DNA of 64,000 nt from Mesorhizobium metallidurans STM 2683 (GCF_000350085.1 NZ_CAUM01000143.1:155748-219747); one strand, 5' to 3'; shown: positions 52,313 to 61,062, numbered from the stretch's first letter. The notes: generated from the sequence alone by a model not told the origin. Numbers and translations: made by a program.

Positions 52313-53772
52313 GGCGCAGTCTCCGGGTTCGTCATGCCGCTCAGCGCGGCCTTCAGGTTGCTCTCGGCGTCGATCAGGAAATTCGCCGCGACCACGACCC
52401 GATCGCCGGCGGCAACGCCGTTGCGGATTTCCGTGAAGCCGCCGCCTTGAAGGCCGATCTTGACTTCCCGCGGCTCGAAGCGGCCCTCGCCCTTGTCCAC
52501 GATCACCACTTGCCGCGTGCCGGTGTCGATCACGGCGCTGTCGGGGACGGCGACCACCGGGGCATTGCTGCCGCTGCCGACCTCAACGTCGGCATACATG
52601 TCCGGCAGCAAGAGACCTTCGGGATTGGGGAGTTCGATCCGCACCTTGGTCGTGCGCGTTTCCTTGGTGACCTGCGGATAGATCAGGGCAACGCGGCCGC
52701 TGAAAGTCTGGCCCGGCAGGCTTCGCACCCGGATCGTGGCGGCGGCCCCGACCTTCACGGCTCCCAGCTCATATTCGGGTACGTCGGCGACGATCCAGAC
52801 GGTCGAGACGTCGGCGAGGCGGAACAGCACATCGCCGGGCGACGCCTTCATGCCCTCGACTGCATTGCGCTCGAGGATCACGCCATCGCGCGGGGCGGTC
52901 CAGGTGATGGACGTCTGAACCTGGCGGGTGCGGTCGATTGCGGCGATGACATCTGGTGGGACCGCGAGATTATCGAGGCGCTGGCGTGCGCCGGCCGAGC
53001 CGCGGCCACTTCCGTTCAGATCCGTAAGGTACTGGGCGCTCGCCGTGGCGATCTCGGCCGAATACAGCCGCATCAGCGGTTCGCCTTTTTTGACCCGATC
53101 GCCGGTGGTAACGTCCGCTACCTTGTCGATGAAGGCATCGGAGCGCGTCGCGACCACCGTGATGCGCCGCTCATCGAGTTGCACGGTGCCGGGCACCCGC
53201 ACCGGGCGAAATATCAACTGCTCGGTGGCGATCTGTGACCTGACGCCGGTGCGCTGCAGTTTGCCTGTCGCGACCTTGACGGTCGAGCCGTCTTCATCCT
53301 CGCCCGCGTACACGGGGATGTAATCCATCCCCATCGAATCCTTCTTCGGCGTCGGCGAGGTGTCCGGAAGGCCCATCGGATTGCGGTAGTACAAGACCCG
53401 CTTCGGTTCACGGTTCGCGGGAGTCGCGGCAACGGTCGTAGCTGCGGCAACGGCCGCAGCGGCGGCCGGCGGTTTGTCCTCGAAGCTCAGGTCCTCCCCC
53501 GCCGATACGGGCAGGAAATCCCGCCCGTCGCCGGTCTTCTTCGGAGTTGCCGCATAGGCCGGGAGGCCGTCCGGATCTCGGTAGTAGATCACGGGTCCGG
53601 TGGGCGCAGGGTTGGCGCTCGCCGGGCCCGCTGCAGTGCCTTCGAGCCAGGCGACAGCTTGCAGCCACGGAACGGCAGGCAGCGCTAGATCGCGATGCCC
53701 CGCCCAATAGCCTCCGGCCCCCGCCGCCAAGATGGCGGCGAGGGTGAGGCCAGTACGGCCTGCGCGTTTCAT
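52309..53772 (-). CDS. cusB: Copper/silver RND efflux periplasmic adaptor with two heavy-metal-binding motifs
   Basis: 487 residues. An N-terminal membrane anchor (TGLTLAAILAAGAGGYWAG) is followed by two copies of a heavy-metal-binding (YHS-like) motif: YYRDPDGLPAYAATPKKTGD and YYRNPMGLPDTSPTPKKDSM. The first has lost the Met residues (M-G-L reads DGL; S-M-G-M-D-Y reads DGRDF). The membrane-fusion core follows (VTTGDRVKKGEPLMRLY; ADVSTVWIVADVPEYEL). It links CusA to an outer-membrane channel. Confidence 0.92.
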   Translation of the reverse strand: MKRAGRTGLTLAAILAAGAGGYWAGHRDLALPAVPWLQAVAWLEGTAAGPASANPAPTGPVIYYRDPDGLPAYAATPKKTGDGRDFLPVSAGEDLSFEDKPPAAAAAVAAATTVAATPANREPKRVLYYRNPMGLPDTSPTPKKDSMGMDYIPVYAGEDEDGSTVKVATGKLQRTGVRSQIATEQLIFRPVRVPGTVQLDERRITVVATRSDAFIDKVADVTTGDRVKKGEPLMRLYSAEIATASAQYLTDLNGSGRGSAGARQRLDNLAVPPDVIAAIDRTRQVQTSITWTAPRDGVILERNAVEGMKASPGDVLFRLADVSTVWIVADVPEYELGAVKVGAAATIRVRSLPGQTFSGRVALIYPQVTKETRTTKVRIELPNPEGLLLPDMYADVEVGSGSNAPVVAVPDSAVIDTGTRQVVIVDKGEGRFEPREVKIGLQGGGFTEIRNGVAAGDRVVVAANFLIDAESNLKAALSGMTNPETAP

Positions 53773-54176
53773 GGCGTGGCCTTGAATTCGAGCTTGTTTT
53801 CGAGAGAGCCGGTTTCGCCCTGGACCTTGGCGCCGAGCGACAGGCGCCAGCCGCCTGGCGTCATCAGATTGGCCTTGAAACGATAGATGCCGGGCTCCGT
53901 CGAGGGCAGAGGCTCGATTGGCGCCGTCATCATCTCCATGCCGTCCGGCGCCATGTCGACGCGCTGGGCAAAGATCACCGCGTCGGAAACCGCCTTGCCG
54001 GAGCGCTTGTCAATGAGGCGGACCGCGACAATCGCGGCATCGCCTTGTTTGATCGTGCTTTGAACGAGTTGAAACTCGTAATCCTCGATCCCGGCCCAGG
54101 CCTTCGAATTGGCACCGCCGAGAGCAAGACCGATCAGCGCCGCGGCTGCGACGTGCTTCACATTGCAAAAGTTCAT
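53769..54176 (-). CDS. FixH/YtkA-like periplasmic protein
   Basis: 135 residues with a signal peptide ending near KAWAG. The domain is beta-rich (YEFQLVQSTIKQGDAAIVAV; RLIDKRSGKAVSDAVIF; PGIYRFKANLMTPGGWRLSL) as in FixH/YtkA-like proteins that accompany copper or cytochrome maturation genes. It overlaps cusB by 4 bases and is probably the first gene of the operon. Role unproven; perhaps a copper-site assembly helper. Confidence 0.8.
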   Translation of the reverse strand: MNFCNVKHVAAAALIGLALGGANSKAWAGIEDYEFQLVQSTIKQGDAAIVAVRLIDKRSGKAVSDAVIFAQRVDMAPDGMEMMTAPIEPLPSTEPGIYRFKANLMTPGGWRLSLGAKVQGETGSLENKLEFKATP

Positions 54177-54320
54177 TGTCAGATTTTCCCAAAGTTCATC
54201 ATTCGGCCGCGCGGAGTGCACGGCAGGTTGGTGGCCAGGCTCATGCCAAAGCCACGGACTCTCGCCACAAGGCCGTCAGACCTGCGGCGACAAACGGCCC
54301 CGCTGGAGCTGTCGATGAAC

Positions 54321-54707
54321 TCAGGTTCGTGGAGGTCTGGGAGGCGGCGGACTAGGCAGGAGGTTCCGTCCGACGTCACTGCCAGGCGCGATCACGTCAG
54401 CCGCGGATAACCGGGTCAGCGTGATTGCAGCGGCCGTCGACGCGCTCGGAAGGCATTTGGCGACGCATAGGGTCGCGGGGGGACAAGACTTCTGGCAGTC
54501 AGGCAGTTGCTGCCTCTGGTCCGAAGGGCACGGCATACCGTCCGCCATATCCGCCATTGTCGCCGTAGGATCGACAACCATCATCATCGCAGCGGATGGA
54601 GTCACCATCGGCGCGGTCAGAAGGCTTACGACAGCCATGATCGACAGCAATTGGGGGAATAGGGTCCAGAATTTCACACAGGCTACATGGCATTTGGTGC
54701 AGCGCAA
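54321..54707 (-). CDS. Small secreted Cys-rich protein of the copper island (copy 2)
   Basis: 128 residues from ATG 54707; later starts (54638) are possible because no good ribosome-binding site stands out. It has a hydrophobic signal (LSIMAVVSLLTAPMVTPSAA), a Met/Asp-rich stretch, then PDCQKSCPPATLCVAKCLPS with four Cys, and ends PSPPPPRPPRT. It shares the layout of 48331-48675 and 61063-61461. Function unknown. Confidence 0.6.
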   Translation of the reverse strand: MRCTKCHVACVKFWTLFPQLLSIMAVVSLLTAPMVTPSAAMMMVVDPTATMADMADGMPCPSDQRQQLPDCQKSCPPATLCVAKCLPSASTAAAITLTRLSAADVIAPGSDVGRNLLPSPPPPRPPRT

Positions 54708-54788
54708 GAAAAGCCCCTAAGCCCTCACATTTCCGTCAGGTGATTGTCTGAACGGTTGCTTTCGGCGGCTGCCAGCGCGGTCTTACTG

Positions 54789-55334
54789 TTACATACCGCC
54801 GCCGCAGCCGTCGGAGAGGTCCCACACATCGACGATCTGCTTGCCGGTGAAGCCGCGTTCATGGATCAGGTATTTCGCCAGCCCGCCATACATCTTCCAG
54901 CGCCAGCATTGGCAGCAACACGGACCTTTCTCTTCGGAATTGGCCATCGCATAGTCGTAGGCCTTCTGTTCGGCGCTGGTGAGTTTCACATCGTAGTAAG
55001 GCATCACCTTCTGCGCGATGCCCGACGGGATATCGTATGGATCGCGCGGGATCATAGCGATGTCGCGGTATTTGGTCAGGCCATTCAGCTGCTCGACATA
55101 GCGCTTCATTTCCATCGGGCTGCAACATGACCCCTTGATCCGCGACGTGCTCGGCATTGTTGCGATCGACTCCGTGAATTTGGCTGAGCAGGTGCTGTTG
55201 CCATTCTGGCTGAGATCCTTGAAACGAGTTGCCAGGTCGCCTGCGGCCATCGCCTCGTCTTCGAATAGGCCAAGGGCCGTGGCAGCGCCGATTGCGCCGA
55301 GAACGACCGTTCGCCGGTTTGGGGTCGTCGTCAT
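54789..55334 (-). CDS. Tat/Sec-exported PCYCGC-like Cys protein
   Basis: 181 residues. The signal begins TTTPNRRTVVLGAIGAATAL. The mature protein has RIKGSCCSPMEMKRYVEQ and a cluster CCCQCWRW, then GLAKYLIHERGFTGKQIVDV. This matches the PCYCGC-type proteins (short Cys-rich domain with C-C-C-x-C). The Cys set could bind copper or exchange disulfides with the DsbA-like protein encoded 4 bases downstream in overlap. Confidence 0.75.
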   Translation of the reverse strand: MTTTPNRRTVVLGAIGAATALGLFEDEAMAAGDLATRFKDLSQNGNSTCSAKFTESIATMPSTSRIKGSCCSPMEMKRYVEQLNGLTKYRDIAMIPRDPYDIPSGIAQKVMPYYDVKLTSAEQKAYDYAMANSEEKGPCCCQCWRWKMYGGLAKYLIHERGFTGKQIVDVWDLSDGCGGGM

Positions 55335-56125
55335 TTGCCGCTCCTTGCCTGGTCTAGGAGTTTCTTCAGGGTCGCAAGATCTGTCGCACCGGGAAAAATC
55401 TGGTCCCCCGCGACAAAACCCGGCGTACCGGTGATCCTCAGCGCCTGAGCCAGTTCCGTATTGCGGTCGATCAGTGCCTGGATGTCGGGCTTCTGCATAT
55501 CGCTCTTCATACGCTCGACGTCGAGCCCGGTCTCACCGGCGATTTTCAGCACGACAGCCTCGGTCACCCTGGTTCGGGCACCGAACAGCGCCTTGTGAAA
55601 AGCGCCGTACTTGCCTTGCAGTTGCGCCGCCAGCGCCGCCTTGGCCGCAAACAGCGAATCCGGGCCGAGGATGGGGAATTCCTTGTAGACGATCCTGAGT
55701 TGCGGATCGTCGGCTACCGCCTGTTCCATGATCGGCGCCATCTGCCGGCAATAGGGGCAATTGTAGTCGAAGAATTCGACCAGGGTGACGTTGCCCTCGG
55801 CATTGCCGCCTACCGGACTCTGCTTGTCGCGGAAGATGTCGTCCGCACGTGATGCCAACACCTGTTTGGCCTCGGCAGCCTGCGCCTCGCGCTGGCGAGC
55901 GTCCAGGCTCTGCAAGGCTTGCATGATGATTTCGGGGTTGGCGAGAATATAGTCTCGCACGCGCTTGTCGAACTGGTCCTGGGACATTTCACCAGCGGCG
56001 TGCGCCGATTGCTGCACCCCCTGGAGGCCTGGATTGAGCAGGAACCATCCCGTCAGCCCAACAAGCAGAAGGGCGCCGAGAACCCCGCCGCTATGTCGGT
56101 TGATCTGTTTTGCAGCTGTACTCAT
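55331..56125 (-). CDS. DsbA-family thioredoxin (ScsC/BdbD-like)
   Basis: 264 residues, membrane-anchored or exported (GGVLGALLLVGLTGWFLL). An N-terminal helical segment (DQFDKRVRDYILANPEIIMQ) precedes the thioredoxin fold, as in oligomeric ScsC/Com1 proteins. The active site is FFDYNCPYCRQ and the cis-Pro loop TGTPGFV. It oxidises or isomerises disulfides in the periplasm; related proteins are linked to copper tolerance. Confidence 0.88.
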   Translation of the reverse strand: MSTAAKQINRHSGGVLGALLLVGLTGWFLLNPGLQGVQQSAHAAGEMSQDQFDKRVRDYILANPEIIMQALQSLDARQREAQAAEAKQVLASRADDIFRDKQSPVGGNAEGNVTLVEFFDYNCPYCRQMAPIMEQAVADDPQLRIVYKEFPILGPDSLFAAKAALAAQLQGKYGAFHKALFGARTRVTEAVVLKIAGETGLDVERMKSDMQKPDIQALIDRNTELAQALRITGTPGFVAGDQIFPGATDLATLKKLLDQARSGK

Positions 56126-56191
56126 GTTCGTCTCCCCTTGCCATCTGTTGGGGGCCGCCCGATGCGGGCGTGCCGGCGGTATAAAAATGGT

Positions 56192-56944
56192 TCAAAAAAG
56201 GCCCTTCAATTTTGCCAGCCAGCCTTCGTCCGGTTCATCGTGCGGACGCTCGATGTTGTTGGTGAGCGCGTTGACCAAAGTGACGAGATTGACCGGCGCG
56301 AAATTCAGGCCGTAGAAATTCGCCCGCCAGCGGCCCTCCTTGTCGATCACATGCGTGACGATGCCGTGCATCTGATAGCCGTCATCCGTCAGGGTGAACT
56401 TGTGGCCGAAGGCTTTCGCCAGCTTGCGGGTCGTGTCCTCCGGCTGACCTTGGATGGTGGTCAGGAACAGCCAGTTCACGGGATCGAGCCCGTGCGCTGG
56501 TCCGTAGTCGCGCAGCACGTCCGGCGTGTCCCGCGTCGGGTCGGTGGTGATGGTCACGAAGGTAACCCGATCCTTCATCGGCGTGGCGTTCACCATTTTC
56601 TGGATCTCGGCGATCTTCTCGGCATGCAGCGGGCACACGTCCGGGCACGATGTGTAGATGAAGTGGAGGACGACGACCTTGCCGCGGAGATCGACAGGCC
56701 GCACGATGCGCCCGTCCGCGGCACGCAGCGTGAAATCAGGCGCCGGCTTGTCGATCTGCTGGAAGTATTTCTCGTCGCCCTGCAGCATGGTGTCGACTTC
56801 GTCGAGCGAATGCGCCCACGCGCCACGCGCGAAGGCCGCTACCAGCACCGCGATGGCGATCAGGCTGCCAAGCAGGCGCGTCCACTCACGCCAGGTCGAT
56901 GCAACACGCCGGGCGTCCGGCCCGTTTTGCGCGGTGACAGACAT
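56192..56944 (-). CDS. SCO1/SenC-family copper chaperone
   Basis: 250 residues with an N-terminal membrane helix (LLGSLIAIAVLVAAFARGAW). The copper site CxxxC is TSCPDVCPLH and the distal His is in MHGIVTHV. SCO proteins deliver Cu to cytochrome oxidase CuA or act as thiol reductases. The 40-residue segment between anchor and core (DEVDTMLQGDEKYFQ) is longer than in many homologues. The start overlaps the upstream paralogue gene end (TGATG). Confidence 0.9.
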   Translation of the reverse strand: MSVTAQNGPDARRVASTWREWTRLLGSLIAIAVLVAAFARGAWAHSLDEVDTMLQGDEKYFQQIDKPAPDFTLRAADGRIVRPVDLRGKVVVLHFIYTSCPDVCPLHAEKIAEIQKMVNATPMKDRVTFVTITTDPTRDTPDVLRDYGPAHGLDPVNWLFLTTIQGQPEDTTRKLAKAFGHKFTLTDDGYQMHGIVTHVIDKEGRWRANFYGLNFAPVNLVTLVNALTNNIERPHDEPDEGWLAKLKGLF

Positions 56945-57270
56945 CAGCCATTGCCTTTCATGTCCGCGGACGGTGTCTTCGGGCTGTCGGCGCCGTCCTC
57001 CCGGGCAACGTTTTCAGCAGAACATGATCCACTCGTCATCCGATTCATGCACAGGCCAAGCGCGCACATCGCAGCGCATGGCAGCAGGCCGAGCAGCACC
57101 GGCGCGATGCCGGCGGCGACCAGCCACGACCAGTTGAAGGCAAGGCCGGCGGCGGCAATGGCCGCGCCGGCGGCTATGAGGCCGCGCCGGCCACCGAGAG
57201 CGCGTCGAAAAGACTGGACATCGCGGCTTGGCAATGCCTGCCGGGCCTGGGTCAGTTCAGTGGTGGTCAT
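56944..57270 (-). CDS. Two-helix membrane protein, paralogue of 47001-47408
   Basis: 108 residues. Helices RRGLIAAGAAIAAAGLAFNW and VAAGIAPVLLGLLPCAAMCA are followed by LGLCMNRMTSG. The PCAAMCALGLC block and the FNWxWLVA motif match 47001-47408. It lies between TlpA-like and SCO-like genes on the same strand. Probably a membrane Cys protein in the copper redox pathway; the function is unknown. Confidence 0.75.
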   Translation of the reverse strand: MTTTELTQARQALPSRDVQSFRRALGGRRGLIAAGAAIAAAGLAFNWSWLVAAGIAPVLLGLLPCAAMCALGLCMNRMTSGSCSAENVAREDGADSPKTPSADMKGNG

Positions 57271-57283
57271 GTCGTTTCCTTTC

Positions 57284-57811
57284 TCATTTTGCGGCGATGC
57301 GGCCGCGGATGAAGTCGACCATCTCGGGAGAGTCCCATTCGGCGGGGCCGATCAGGCGGCCGATTTCGTTGCCGTCACGGTCGATCAGTAAGGTCGTCGG
57401 CAGGCCCACAGCGCCGAGCGCGAACATGGCCTTGGCCGATGTGTCGATGTTGAGGGCAAGGTGCTGGATGCCGATCTCGGTGAAGAACTTCTTCACCGCG
57501 TCGGGGCCATTCCGGTCCATCGACAGCGCGATCACCTCGAAATCCGGCCCGCCAAGCTCCGCCTGGAGCCGGTCGAGCGTCGGCATTTCCTTGCGGCAGG
57601 GCGCGCACCAGGTCGCCCAGATGTTGAGCAGCACGACCTTGCCGGAGAAATCGGCGAGCGTTTTCGGCTGGCCGGCGCCGTCCACGAAGGTGATCTCCGG
57701 CACCGCTGCCGGCGTGTCGAGAACGGCGAAATTCTCGGGCGCCTCCGCCGCCGCTGCGGGCAGCGCCACGGCGAGCAATGCGCCGAACAGGGCGAGAGCG
57801 AATGTCTTCAT
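57284..57811 (-). CDS. TlpA-family periplasmic thioredoxin
   Basis: 175 residues; signal ALALFGALLAVALPAAAAEA. Active site WATWCAPCRKEMP, LSMDRNGPDAVKKF and GLPTTLLIDRDGNEIGR are TlpA/ResA features. It is a thiol reductant, likely for SCO-like or cytochrome maturation partners. It overlaps the CcmG-like gene by 4 bases. Confidence 0.9.
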   Translation of the reverse strand: MKTFALALFGALLAVALPAAAAEAPENFAVLDTPAAVPEITFVDGAGQPKTLADFSGKVVLLNIWATWCAPCRKEMPTLDRLQAELGGPDFEVIALSMDRNGPDAVKKFFTEIGIQHLALNIDTSAKAMFALGAVGLPTTLLIDRDGNEIGRLIGPAEWDSPEMVDFIRGRIAAK

Positions 57812-58419
57812 GGCTGCTGTTCCTTTGCTTCTGCCCTCAACCGCTCGACCAGCGGCAGGATCGTCTTCCGAAGCGTCTCTTCCGTCACCGCGCCGATGTG
57901 TTTGTAAGCGATGCGTCCGTCGGCGCTCACGACGAAGGTCTCCGGCACGCCGTAGACGCCCCAGTCGATAGCGACGCGGCCGTTCAGGTCCGCGCCGGTG
58001 CGCTTATAGGGATCGCCCATCGTGTCGAGCCATCGCGCGGCGTCGTCGGGCCTGTCCTTGTAGTTGAGCCCATGCAGCGGCACCGTCCCGCTAGCCGCCA
58101 GTTGCATGAACACGGGATGCTCCTCGCGGCAGGCCAGGCACCAGGACGCGAAGACGTTGACCAGCGAGACCTCGCCGCGCAGATCGCCGCTCGACAGGCC
58201 AAGCGTGCGGCCCTGGACCGGCGGCAGGTTGAATTCTGGCACCGGCTTGTCGATCAGCGCCGACGGAATATCCGATGCGTTGCGCGTGAGCCCCCAGCCG
58301 AGCAAGACGGCCATGCCGCCGAAAATTATCGCCGGCAGGAAGACGGCAAGCCGTCGCAGCATGGCGCGCCGGGCGGCCGGCGGGTCCGCGTCGGACTGAA
58401 TGATGTTATCGCTGGTCAT
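57808..58419 (-). CDS. CcmG/DsbE-like membrane-anchored thioredoxin
   Basis: 203 residues; anchor LAVFLPAIIFGGMAVLLGW. Motifs: PPVQGRTLGLSSGDLRGEVS, WCLACREEHPVF, TGADLNGRVAIDWGVYGVPE and GRIAYKHIGAV. CcmG reduces apocytochrome c Cys pairs for haem ligation. A frameshifted close paralogue is at 47507-48201. As no other ccm gene is near, its role here may be copper-related thiol reduction. Confidence 0.9.
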   Translation of the reverse strand: MTSDNIIQSDADPPAARRAMLRRLAVFLPAIIFGGMAVLLGWGLTRNASDIPSALIDKPVPEFNLPPVQGRTLGLSSGDLRGEVSLVNVFASWCLACREEHPVFMQLAASGTVPLHGLNYKDRPDDAARWLDTMGDPYKRTGADLNGRVAIDWGVYGVPETFVVSADGRIAYKHIGAVTEETLRKTILPLVERLRAEAKEQQP

Positions 58420-58507
58420 GATGCACCCGCTGATCCAACAGGAACGTCATAGAAAGCCAGATTCTTGCAGGGCAATCAGACACGTTGGCCAACATGGCGG
58501 TCGCCTT

Positions 58508-58948
58508 TCACTCCGTCGCGTAGACAGTCGGCGCCTTGCCGTCCTTGGTGAAGGCGTAGATCGTCCATGTGCCATCCTTTTCGCCGCCCATACCCGGTGC
58601 CCCTGCCGGCATGCCGGCCAGCGTGATGCCGGATATGGCGGGCCGTTCGGTCAATAGCTTCTTGACGACATCGACAGGCACCAGACCGTCGACGACATAG
58701 CCGTCGACCATCATCGTGTGGCAGCCTTCGAGGTCGGCGGGCACGCCGGCATCGCTGCTGATCTGCGAGAGGTTGTTGACCGGCTTGATGTCGACCTTGA
58801 AGCCGTTCTGTTCGAGATAAGCCGCATAGGCCTCGCAGCAGCTGCATTGCGGGTTCTTGTACATTACGGCGCTGATCGTCGCGGCAACCGCCGGCAGAGG
58901 CGTCGCGACCAGCAGGGACAGGGCGACAAGGCGATAGGTCAGTTTCAT
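58508..58948 (-). CDS. DUF411 periplasmic protein, copy 1
   Basis: 146 residues from ATG 58948 (GGAGA upstream). Signal YRLVALSLLVATPLPAVAAT; then VMYKNPQCSCCEAYAAYLEQ, the Cys-x-Cys-Cys motif of DUF411, and GCHTMMVDGYVVDGLVPVDV. DUF411 proteins accompany copper resistance genes and may bind Cu. The neighbour at 58988-59428 has the same length and almost the same layout, a tandem duplication. Confidence 0.85.
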   Translation of the reverse strand: MKLTYRLVALSLLVATPLPAVAATISAVMYKNPQCSCCEAYAAYLEQNGFKVDIKPVNNLSQISSDAGVPADLEGCHTMMVDGYVVDGLVPVDVVKKLLTERPAISGITLAGMPAGAPGMGGEKDGTWTIYAFTKDGKAPTVYATE

Positions 58949-58987
58949 TGAAATCTCCATTGGTTGCAGAAGTCCGGGGGGCGGCCG

Positions 58988-59428
58988 TTATTCCGTCGCG
59001 TAGACGGTCGGCGCCTTGCCATCCTTGGTGAAAGCGTAAATTTTCCAGCTCTCGGTTTTCTGGCCGCCCATTCCCGGCGAGCCCATCGGCATGCCGGGCA
59101 TGGCTATGCCGGAAATCGCGGGACGTTCGGTCAGCATCTTCTTGACAAGGTCGACCGGCACAAAGCCGTCGACCACATAGTCGCCGATCACCACCGAATG
59201 GCAGCCCTGGAGCTGCGCCGGAACGCCGAATCCAGCGCTTATCCGTGACAGGTCGTTGGTCGCCTTGATCTCGACCTTGAAGCCGTTCTGCTCGAGATAG
59301 GCAGCGTAGGACTCGCAGCAACTGCAACTTGGGTTCTTGTACATCACCGCCTGGATCGTTGCGGCGAACGCGGGCATGGGCACTGCGATTGCGACCGCGA
59401 GGGCGGCGAGGGCGTAAGTCGGTTTCAT
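58988..59428 (-). CDS. DUF411 periplasmic protein, copy 2
   Basis: 146 residues, AAAGGA upstream. Signal ALAALAVAIAVPMPAFAATI; motif VMYKNPSCSCCESYAAYLEQ; GCHSVVIGDYVVDGFVPVDL. Same architecture as copy 1, separated by 39 bases. Differences in the middle helix suggest an old duplication rather than a fresh one. Likely periplasmic copper binding. Confidence 0.85.
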   Translation of the reverse strand: MKPTYALAALAVAIAVPMPAFAATIQAVMYKNPSCSCCESYAAYLEQNGFKVEIKATNDLSRISAGFGVPAQLQGCHSVVIGDYVVDGFVPVDLVKKMLTERPAISGIAMPGMPMGSPGMGGQKTESWKIYAFTKDGKAPTVYATE

Positions 59429-59495
59429 TTTGCGGTTGTCCTTTGTGGTTGGTTGGTCCGGTTGATGCAGAAGTTCAAAAAGTCGGTCGAACGGA

Positions 59496-60932
59496 TCAGG
59501 TCACGCGGAAGACGGTCATCAGGCCGGCCATCTGGTGATCGACGACGTGGCAATGCAGCATCCAGTCGCCGGGATTGTCGGCGACGAAGGCGCATTCGAC
59601 CGTGTCCTTGGGTGCCATCAGCACCGTGTCCTGCCAGGTCCGGTTGGGCACCGGCGAACCGTTGCGAGAAAGCACCGACAGACTGAAGCCATGGATGTGC
59701 ATCGGGTGCCACCAGGCCGTTTCGTTGCGCATGGTGAGGTGACAGGTGGCGCCGCGCCGCAAGGTGAACAACGGCGGCATGCCCGCCATGCCGTCGCCGG
59801 TCATCGACATGCCATTGATCGCCCAGGCAGCGCCGCCGTTCATGCCGGGCATCCCCATTCCCATCATGCCGCCGACGCCGGCGAGCTTGCCGCCGCCCAT
59901 CATGCCGCCCTGCAGCACGATCTCCTGGCGCACGGCCCTGGTGAGATCGGGGACCGGGAGCGGATTGGCCGGCAAGCGCAGGGGCGCGTCGAAAGGATGG
60001 GCACGCAGTGGGGGCGCGTTGTCATAGGCGAGCGTGGTAAGCCGGTAGGCCAGGCCGTCATAGTAGTCGTCGATCACCTGATGGCGGCTGCCCGGATCGC
60101 CCTGCAGGTCGAGCACGATGTCGATGCGCATGGCCGGCGCCAGCACCAGGCGGCCGTCCTCCGGCTCATGCGGGTCGCAAGGCTGGCCGTCGATCGCGAC
60201 GATGACTGGGCGGTGGCCTTCGAAGCGCAGCGCCATGATGCGCGCGAGCGATGCATTGGCAAGCCGCAGCCTGACGCGTTCGCCGGCGCGCACCGGCTGA
60301 TCGGCCAAGGATGCACCGTTGATGGTGACGGCGTTGCCGACGCGGCCGGACATCGACGCATCCATCATGCTGCCGAAGCCGGCAGCGATCTGCCCGTCGG
60401 CGGCGAGCCGCCAGTCCTGCAGCAGCCAGAGAAGGTCGCGGTCGACGGCGACGGGCTCGGCCTCCTCGACGGTCAGCAGGCCGGCAAGTCCATGACCGAG
60501 CTGCACGAGACTGTTGGCATGCGGGTGATACCAGAAGGTGCCGGCATCCGGCGGCGCGAACTCGTAGACGAAATTCTCGCCCGGCTTGATGGGTGGCTGG
60601 GTCAGGCCCGGCACGCCGTCCATGGCGTTTGGCAGGCGGATGCCGTGCCAGTGGACCGTGGTGTCCTCGTCCAGCCCGTTCTCGACAGTGATGCGGACGG
60701 GCTGGCCCTGCCGCAGGCGCAGCACCGGGCCGGGGATGGTGCCGTCATAGGCCCAGACAGCGGTGGAAGGACCGTCGGGGCCGCCGAACCGCGCCTGGCC
60801 CGGCGCGGCCCTGATCCGGCGTTCGTCCACGGCGGCGGCGCGTGCGGGCCGCAGTGAAGCGGACATGGCAGCGCCCGCCGCCGCGACGAGAAAACCGCGG
60901 CGCGACATGGTGTAATGAAAATCGTGACTCAC
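59496..60932 (-). CDS. Tat-exported multicopper oxidase
   Basis: 478 residues from GTG 60932; ATG 60908 is an alternative. The Tat signal is MSRRGFLVAAAGAAM. All four copper-binding clusters are visible: TVHWHGIRL, FWYHPHAN, HPMHIHGF and LHCHVVDHQMAGLM. A Met/Gly-rich insertion (residues about 360-400: GGMMGGGK, GGMMGMGMPGMNGG) resembles the Cu(I)-binding Met segment of CueO/CopA. It oxidises toxic Cu(I) in the periplasm. Confidence 0.92.
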   Translation of the reverse strand: MSHDFHYTMSRRGFLVAAAGAAMSASLRPARAAAVDERRIRAAPGQARFGGPDGPSTAVWAYDGTIPGPVLRLRQGQPVRITVENGLDEDTTVHWHGIRLPNAMDGVPGLTQPPIKPGENFVYEFAPPDAGTFWYHPHANSLVQLGHGLAGLLTVEEAEPVAVDRDLLWLLQDWRLAADGQIAAGFGSMMDASMSGRVGNAVTINGASLADQPVRAGERVRLRLANASLARIMALRFEGHRPVIVAIDGQPCDPHEPEDGRLVLAPAMRIDIVLDLQGDPGSRHQVIDDYYDGLAYRLTTLAYDNAPPLRAHPFDAPLRLPANPLPVPDLTRAVRQEIVLQGGMMGGGKLAGVGGMMGMGMPGMNGGAAWAINGMSMTGDGMAGMPPLFTLRRGATCHLTMRNETAWWHPMHIHGFSLSVLSRNGSPVPNRTWQDTVLMAPKDTVECAFVADNPGDWMLHCHVVDHQMAGLMTVFRVT

Positions 60933-61062
60933 CCTTCTATCCCTTTGCGATCTCGATCGATGGCGAGCGGCTCGACATCGAATTGCCATGCGCACCCGCG
61001 GCGCAATGCGCGACGCAGGCGATCAGGCGCCGGGTATCAGCCGTGTTACGGCTGATACGGCG

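Noticed and set aside
50807..52450. 547-codon frame antisense to cusA and cusB
   Set aside because: Asp/Arg/Ala-rich low-information translation; the pump genes on the other strand are unmistakable.
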